Of a DNA stretch of 64,000 bases, positions 58,682-64,000 are shown piece by piece; position 1 is the stretch's first letter; each line of letters opens with the position of its first letter. The notes beneath the pieces were generated by a model. That model made no database searches. It was not told where the DNA came from and worked only from the letters and a program-made list of their open reading frames with translations. The position numbers and the translations under genes were made by a program. This DNA comes from Schlegelella_A sp036496385 (lineage in GTDB: Bacteria > Pseudomonadota > Gammaproteobacteria > Burkholderiales > Burkholderiaceae_C), in assembly GCA_036496385.1 (NCBI GenBank), contig DASXLD010000086.1, positions 1 to 64,000 of the forward strand. Direction: 5' to 3'.

Positions 58682-61360
58682 TCACCCCGCGGCAAGCGCG
58701 TGCGAGACGATCTCGGTGGTGTCGGTCGAGAGCTTGGCCGAGGCGGCGACACGCGTGATCGCCACCCGCGCGGCACTCCGATACGGCTCGGCGAGCTGCG
58801 TCCAGCGGTCGAGCGCACGCGCGATCCGCGACGCCAGCTGCGGATTGAGCGGATCGATCTCGAGGATGCGGTCGGCCCAGAACGCGTAGCCGGCAGCATC
58901 TGCGCGGTGAAAGCCGCCCGGGTTGCCGAGGCAGAACGAGCCGATCAGGCTGCGGGCGCGGTTCGGGTTGGCGATGCTGAAGTCGGGGTGATGCAGCAGC
59001 GCGCGGACGCGTTCGAACACCTTGTCGCCACTCTCGGGCGCCATCGCCTGCAGCGTGAACCACTTGTCGACGACGAGGGGATCGCCATCGGACATCGCGA
59101 GGAAGCGGTCGAGCGCAGCGTCGGCGAGCTCGGAGCCCGAGAACAGCAGCGCGGTAAGCGCGCCCTGGCGCAAGGTCATGTTCGACGCATTCTTGAACTG
59201 TTGGTAGGCGCGACCCGGCCAGACCGGGTCATCGCGGTCGACGGCGTCGAGGCAGAGCATCGCCAGGCTCAGGTTGGCGAGCGCGCGGTAGCCCGACTGC
59301 ATCGTATCGGGCGAGTAGCCGCCGCTCACCTGGTGCGTCTCGAACGCCCACTCCCAGTCGGCGCGCAGGGCGCGCGCAAGAGCGAGCTTCATCGCCTCGC
59401 GCGCGGCATGGATGCGCTGCGGGTCGACGCTGACGAGCTGCTCGGCGACATACGACTCGCTCGGCAGCGTCAGCACGAGCTCCTTGAAGGCCGGGTCGAG
59501 CTCGGGGTGGTGCAGCACCTCGCGCATCGCCGACACGAAGCCGGAATCGAGCGCGCCGGCGTCGGCGTCGCCGCGGACGACCGCGAGCAGCCGCTGGATC
59601 GCGAGCCGCTGGCCGGCTTCCCAGCGGTTGTACGGATCACTGTCGTGGCGAAGCAGAACGAGCAGGTCGGCATCACTCAGCCCGTCGACGAGCATGATCG
59701 GTGCCGAGAAGCCGCGCAGCAACGAGAGCACCGGTGGCTGGTCGACGTCGACGAAGGTGAAGAACGATCGCGACTCGTCGAGAACGAGCACGCGCGAGGT
59801 CGCCGCCGCGGCCGGAGGCTCGTCCTCGAGGCGCAGCGCGATCGCGCGGCCGTCGCGGCCGAGGAGGCCCATCGCGAGAGGGATCACGAACGGCTCGTGC
59901 GCGGTACCCGACGCCGACGTCGGCGCCTGCTCGAGGCCGAGCGTGTAGGTCCGCGTCGGCGCGTCGTAGCGGCCGCGCGCCGTCACCTTGGGAGTTCCGG
60001 CCTGCGAATACCAGCGCTTGAACTGCGGCAGCAAGCGCGCGAGGTCGCTTTGCGGATTGGCATCGGCGACGGCCTGAGCGAAGTCGTCGCACGTCACCGC
60101 CTTGCCGTCGTGACGGTCGAAATAGAGCGTCATGCCCTTGGCGAATCCGGCGCGGCCGACCAGCGTCTGCATCATGCGGACGACCTCGGCGCCTTTCTCG
60201 TAGATCGTCGTCGTGTAGAAGTTGTTGATCTCGACGTAGCTCTCGGGCCGCACCGGGTGCGCCATCGGGCCGGCGTCCTCCGGGAACTGGAGCGTGCGCA
60301 GGTTCCTCACCGCGCCGATCCGGATCACCGCGCGCGCCGACGCCGTCGCGGCCATGTCCATCGAGAACTCCTGGTCGCGAAAGACGGTCAGGCCTTCCTT
60401 CAGGCTCAACTGGAACCAGTCGCGGCAGGTGATGCGGTTGCCGGTCCAGTTGTGGAAGTACTCGTGGCCGACGACCGACTGGATCGCCGCGTAGTCGGCA
60501 TCGGTCGCCGTCGCCGCGTTGGCGAGCACGTAGCGGGTGTTGAAGATGTTGAGGCCCTTGTTCTCCATCGCGCCCATGTTGTAGTCGCCGACCGCGACGA
60601 TCATGAAGCGCTCTAGGTCGAGCTCGAGGCCGAAGCGCGCCTCGTCCCAGACGACCGAGGCGATCAGCGAGGCGAGCGCGTGCTCGGTCTTGTCGAGGTC
60701 GCCGCGCCGGACGTGGATCTGCAGCAGGTGGTCCTTGCCCGAGCGCGAGCGGACACGCTGCTCGCGGGCGACGAGGTCGGCGGCGACGAGCGCGAACAGG
60801 TAGCTCGGCTTCGGGAACGGATCGTGCCAGCGCGCGAAGTGGCGCCCGTTGTCGAGATCGCCCTGCTCGACGAGGTTGCCGTTCGAGAGCAGGATCGGGC
60901 AGCCGGCCTTGCTGGCGCGCAGCAGCACCGAGTACTCGGCCATGACGTCGGGCCGGTCGAGGAAGTAGGTGATGCGCCGGAAGCCCTCGGCCTCGCACTG
61001 GGTGAAGAAGCCGCCGCTCGAGGTGTAGAGGCCCGACAGCTGGGTGTTCTTCTCGGGCGCGCAGGTGTTGCGGATCTCGAGTGTGAAGCTGCCCTCGGGC
61101 GGGTTGTCGATCACGAGGAGCCCGTCCTCGTGGCGAAACGACACCGGCTCGCCGTTCGCGAGGCAGCGCGTCAGCGTGATGTCCCTGCCGTGCAGCCTGA
61201 GCGCGCCCGGCGGCGCGGCGCCGTTGCGTTCGATCTGCATCCGGCTCGTGACCATCGTCTTCGCCGGGTCGAGGTCGAACGTCAGGTCGACCTTGCGGAT
61301 CCAGTACGGCGGCGGCGCGTAGTCTTCGCGGCGCACGAGGGGAGCGGTGCCTTCGCGCAT
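58682..61360 (-). CDS. pepN: Aminopeptidase N (M1 family)
   Basis: Broad-specificity zinc aminopeptidase of 892 residues. YNMGAMENKGLNIFNTRYVL includes the GAMEN exopeptidase motif. HEYFHNWTGNRITCRDWFQL with a downstream KEGLTVFRD gives the HExxH-x18-E zinc site. The C-terminal helical domain (DPVWPGRAYQQFKNASNMTL) is complete. ATG 61360 is preceded by GGAGACAACGACC and gives the usual start. It lies 8 bp upstream of pfp. Confidence 0.96.
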   Translation of the reverse strand: MREGTAPLVRREDYAPPPYWIRKVDLTFDLDPAKTMVTSRMQIERNGAAPPGALRLHGRDITLTRCLANGEPVSFRHEDGLLVIDNPPEGSFTLEIRNTCAPEKNTQLSGLYTSSGGFFTQCEAEGFRRITYFLDRPDVMAEYSVLLRASKAGCPILLSNGNLVEQGDLDNGRHFARWHDPFPKPSYLFALVAADLVAREQRVRSRSGKDHLLQIHVRRGDLDKTEHALASLIASVVWDEARFGLELDLERFMIVAVGDYNMGAMENKGLNIFNTRYVLANAATATDADYAAIQSVVGHEYFHNWTGNRITCRDWFQLSLKEGLTVFRDQEFSMDMAATASARAVIRIGAVRNLRTLQFPEDAGPMAHPVRPESYVEINNFYTTTIYEKGAEVVRMMQTLVGRAGFAKGMTLYFDRHDGKAVTCDDFAQAVADANPQSDLARLLPQFKRWYSQAGTPKVTARGRYDAPTRTYTLGLEQAPTSASGTAHEPFVIPLAMGLLGRDGRAIALRLEDEPPAAAATSRVLVLDESRSFFTFVDVDQPPVLSLLRGFSAPIMLVDGLSDADLLVLLRHDSDPYNRWEAGQRLAIQRLLAVVRGDADAGALDSGFVSAMREVLHHPELDPAFKELVLTLPSESYVAEQLVSVDPQRIHAAREAMKLALARALRADWEWAFETHQVSGGYSPDTMQSGYRALANLSLAMLCLDAVDRDDPVWPGRAYQQFKNASNMTLRQGALTALLFSGSELADAALDRFLAMSDGDPLVVDKWFTLQAMAPESGDKVFERVRALLHHPDFSIANPNRARSLIGSFCLGNPGGFHRADAAGYAFWADRILEIDPLNPQLASRIARALDRWTQLAEPYRSAARVAITRVAASAKLSTDTTEIVSHALAAG

Positions 61361-61415
61361 GGTCGTTGTCTCCGATTTTTCGATTCGTTGTCCTGCGCGG
61401 GATCGCGGTGCCCGC

Positions 61416-62520
61416 TCACACACCCTGCTTCAGGCTGGCCTCGATGAAGACGTCGAGGTCGCCGTCGAGAACTTTCTGAGTGTTGCTGACCTCGACGTTG
61501 GTACGCAGATCCTTGATCCGGCTCTGGTCGAGGACGTAGCTTCTGATCTGGTGGCCCCAGCCGACGTCGGTCTTGGTGTCCTCGAGCTTCTGCTGCTCGG
61601 CCATGCGCTTTCTCATCTCGTGCTCGTACAGGCGCGAGCGCAGCATCTGCCAGGCTTCGTCGCGATTCCGGTGCTGCGAGCGGTCGTTCTGGCACTGGAC
61701 GACGATCCCGGTCGGGAGGTGCGTCAGGCGCACCGCCGAGTCGGTCTTGTTGATGTGCTGGCCGCCGGCGCCCGAGGCGCGGAAGGTGTCGACGCGGACG
61801 TCGGCCGGGTTGATGTCGATCTCGATCGAGTCGTCGACCTCGGGATAGACGAACAGGCTCGCGAAGCTCGTGTGACGGCCGCCGCTCGAATCGAACGGGC
61901 TCTTCCGCACCAGCCGATGAACGCCCGTCTCGGTGCGCAGCAGCCCGAACGCGTACTCGCCCTCGACCTTGATCGTCGCGCTGCGGATGCCGGCGACGTC
62001 GCCCTCGGTCTCCTCGAGCACCTCGGTCGTGAAGCCTTTCTTCTCGCAATACTTGAGGTACTGGCGCAGCAGCATCGCCGCCCAGTCGCACGCCTCCGTG
62101 CCGCCGGCGCCGGCCTGGATGTCGATGAAACAGTTGCTCGGGTCGGCCGGGTTGTCGAACATCCGGCGGAACTCGAGCTGGGCGATCGTCGCCTCGAGCC
62201 TGACGGCGTCGGAGTTGATCGACAGCAGGCTGCCGTCGTCGCCATCGGCCTTCGACAGCTCGTAGAGCTCGCGGCTGTCGGCAAGGTTCGAGCTCAGATG
62301 GTCGATCGTCGCCACCACCGTGTCGAGCGATCGCTTCTCGCGGCCGAGGTCCTGGGCGCGCTGGGGCTCGTTCCAGACGTTCGGGTTCTCGAGGGCGGCG
62401 TTGACCTCGTTCAGCCGCAGCGCTTTGCGGTCGTAGTCAAAGATACCCCCGAAGGTCTTGGGTCCGCCGGGTCAGGTCGGCGATCCGGTTGCCGATGGCA
62501 TTGATGTGTTCGACGTCCAT
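61416..62520 (-). CDS. prfB: Peptide chain release factor 2, with programmed +1 frameshift
   Basis: RF2 recognises UGA and UAA stop codons. The first 27 codons (MDVEHINAIGNRIADLTRRT) end at an in-frame TGA (62439-62437); the rest continues in the +1 frame from GGIFDYDRKALRLNEVNAAL. Motifs for stop recognition (KSPFDSSGGRHTS) and for peptidyl-tRNA hydrolysis (GAGGQHINKTDSAVR) are present. Joined length is about 367 residues. It is downstream of the alpha/beta-hydrolase gene and on the same strand. Confidence 0.96.
62436..62450 (-). promoter_or_regulatory. Programmed frameshift site of prfB
   Basis: On the minus strand GGGGGTATCTTTGAC holds the CTT slippery codon and the TGA stop followed by C, with the G-rich anti-SD-pairing stretch just upstream. 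It is the same core as in Escherichia coli prfB, so RF2 level controls its own synthesis. Confidence 0.95.
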
Positions 62521-62528
62521 GGGTCTCT

Positions 62529-63488
62529 TCAGTTCGAGGCGCTTCGCGGAGGGCGCGATTCTGACAGGAACGCCTCGATCAACCGGGCGATGTCCTCGGG
62601 GCGGTCGTGGTGCAGCATGTGGCTGGCCGGGCCGACGACGTGGCGCTCGACGTCGGCGACGAGGTTCAGCCGCTCGTGGAACTCGGCCTTGCTGTAGCGG
62701 TCGCCCCACCAGACCGAGAGGTCGGTGCGGTCGCCTTCGAGCCAGAGCATCGGTGCGGTGATGCGCTTCCAGCACTCGAGCCACTCGTCGACCTGCGCGA
62801 TCAGCGGGCTCATCCGCTTGTGGTCCGGGTCGGCGAGCAGCGCGCGCGGGCCGGCGTCGTCGTCGGTGATCGGCCGCGACCAGTGCGATGCGAGCCACGC
62901 CGCGCGGTCGCCGCGCAGCAGCGGGTTGGTCTGCGTCAGCCGGCCGGCGACCGCGGCGAGATCGTCGTACGGGCGCAGCTGCATCGGCTTCTTCAGCTGG
63001 TCGAGCCACCTCGCGATCCGCGCCGGGGCCTGTGCCGGCTTCGAGCGCGGCATGCCGAATCCTTCGAGGTTGACGAGACGGCGCACGTTGTGGGGCCGGA
63101 TGCCGGCGTAGAGCATCGCCACGTTGCCGCCCATGCTGTGGCCGAGCAGGTCGACCGGCGCGCGCTCGACGCCGAACAGGTCGTCGAGAACGATCTCGAG
63201 GTCGCCGAGATATTCGGGGAAGAAATAGGTGTCGGCCTCGGGCGTGTCGCTGCCGCCGAAGCCTCGCCAGTCGAGCGCGATGACGTGGCGCTCCTCGACG
63301 AAGCAATCGACGACGAACTGGAACGACGCAGCGACGTCCATCCAGCCGTGCAGCATGACGAGCGGCGGCCGCTCGAGGCGGTCGAGGTCCGCGTCGCCCC
63401 AGACGAGGACGTGCTGGCGAAGACCGCGCACGTCGACGAAACGGCCGCGCGCAGGACGCCGCGGTTGGTAGGACGATGCCGGAGTCAC
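62529..63488 (-). CDS. Alpha/beta-fold hydrolase
   Basis: A 319-residue alpha/beta-hydrolase. VMLHGWMDVAASFQFVVDCF has the oxyanion-hole HG, VIALDWRGFGGSD follows, the nucleophile elbow is LLGHSMGGNVAMLYAGIRP, and GPASHMLHHDRPEDIARLIE holds the catalytic His. Substrate unknown. Start at GTG 63488 is the best guess; an in-frame GTG at 63497 is also possible. It is followed by prfB after 8 bp. Confidence 0.87.
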   Translation of the reverse strand: MTPASSYQPRRPARGRFVDVRGLRQHVLVWGDADLDRLERPPLVMLHGWMDVAASFQFVVDCFVEERHVIALDWRGFGGSDTPEADTYFFPEYLGDLEIVLDDLFGVERAPVDLLGHSMGGNVAMLYAGIRPHNVRRLVNLEGFGMPRSKPAQAPARIARWLDQLKKPMQLRPYDDLAAVAGRLTQTNPLLRGDRAAWLASHWSRPITDDDAGPRALLADPDHKRMSPLIAQVDEWLECWKRITAPMLWLEGDRTDLSVWWGDRYSKAEFHERLNLVADVERHVVGPASHMLHHDRPEDIARLIEAFLSESRPPRSASN

Positions 63489-63648
63489 CCCTCGCACTGT
63501 AGGCGAGGCGTTCCCGGAGCGGGTCAGCCCATCGGGCTGCGCCGCGGCGCCGGCTGCGTGCTCCTCGCAGGGGTCGCACCGACTCCGGGACGAGCCCGCT
63601 GCGACGGCCGCCTGCAAAACAGGGATGGTCGGCAGGCAGAATCGGGCC

Positions 63649-64000
63649 ATGACGAGCGCCGCCGATTTCTCATTGCGTGCGGCCGAGCGTCGCGATGTCG
63701 ACGCCATCGTCGCCTTGATTCGCGGCCTCGCCGAGTTCGAGAAGCTGACCCATCTGCTCGAGGTCACCCCCGACAAGCTCGCCCTGCATCTGTTCGGGGC
63801 GCGGCCCGTGGTCGAGGCGATCGTCGCCGAGCGCGCCGGCCGCGTCGTCGCGTTCGCGCTCTTCTTCACCAACTTCTCGACCTTTCTCGCCAAGCCCGGC
63901 CTCTATCTCGAGGATCTCTTCGTCGAGCCCGAGCAGCGCGGCCACGGCATCGGCCAGGCGCTGCTCGAGCAGCTGGCGCGGCTCGCGGCCGCGCGCGGCT
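63649..64000 (+). CDS. GNAT family N-acetyltransferase (5' part, runs off the right edge)
   Basis: The first 117 codons of an acetyltransferase. FSLRAAERRDVDAIVALIRG opens the GNAT fold, FALFFTNFSTFLAKPGLYLE leads to the acetyl-CoA-binding EPEQRGHGIGQALLEQLARL. The pattern resembles diamine acetyltransferases of the SAT type (LAEFEKL near the N-terminus). The C-terminus is outside the window. Divergent from the hydrolase gene. Confidence 0.85.
   Translation, partial: MTSAADFSLRAAERRDVDAIVALIRGLAEFEKLTHLLEVTPDKLALHLFGARPVVEAIVAERAGRVVAFALFFTNFSTFLAKPGLYLEDLFVEPEQRGHGIGQALLEQLARLAAARG

Noticed and set aside
1..64000. CRISPR arrays, rRNA operons and insertion sequences
   Set aside because: No regularly spaced repeats, rRNA-like stretches or transposase genes were seen.

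Overview
The window is a GC-rich bacterial chromosome segment. The gene content points to a betaproteobacterium of the order Burkholderiales, probably near the Rubrivivax/Leptothrix group: a DUF6352 protein, a PPi-type phosphofructokinase, an flgBCDEFGHIJKL operon with divergent flgA and flgM-flgN, protocatechuate-pathway genes, and five PEP-CTERM proteins (so an exosortase should exist elsewhere). The taxonomic call is inference; no rRNA or marker gene was compared.

Layout. 0-6 kb: molybdenum cofactor genes (moeA partial, mobA, mobB), a tungstate/molybdate-type ABC transporter without its binding protein, DUF6352, an Mpo1-like membrane protein and a zinc peptidase. 6-9.9 kb: an FMN-dependent hydroxy-acid oxidase, an SOS-type dinB with a LexA box, an acetyltransferase and an exported NTF2-like protein. 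9.9-23.8 kb: flagellar rod, hook, ring and junction genes. A sigma-28 promoter precedes flgM. Between flgF and flgG lies an inserted PEP-CTERM gene followed by a second copy of the last third of flgF. 23.8-29.7 kb: signalling genes (HDOD, HPt, receiver-GGDEF-EAL, GGDEF), probably linking c-di-GMP to the motile/sessile switch.

30.1-40.7 kb is a genomic island in the 3' end of tRNA-Ser(UGA). A tyrosine integrase gene lies beside the tRNA, and a 14-bp copy of the tRNA end marks the far boundary. The island has a replication/excision core (integrase, AlpA, CHC2 primase-like protein, RepA-like ATPase, conserved island proteins) and a cargo half: three PEP-CTERM genes, a small zinc-ribbon gene behind a perfect LexA box, a DUF6294-like secreted protein, and short or broken genes.

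40.7-64 kb returns to ordinary chromosome. It holds apaH, a CNNM/HlyC-type transporter, pcaB and a fused pcaCD, an MBL-fold protein and a xanthine-dehydrogenase-family large subunit, a lipoprotein and a DUF218 protein, a fifth PEP-CTERM gene, a carboxylesterase, a DUF72 protein, a Rieske-FAD reductase, tRNA-Thr, PPi-phosphofructokinase, pepN, prfB with its programmed frameshift, a hydrolase and a partial acetyltransferase.

The strongest unexplained structures are the flgF 3'-end duplication around a PEP-CTERM gene, the LexA-controlled zinc-ribbon gene in the island, and the fact that two PEP-CTERM genes end at or near a broken gene.
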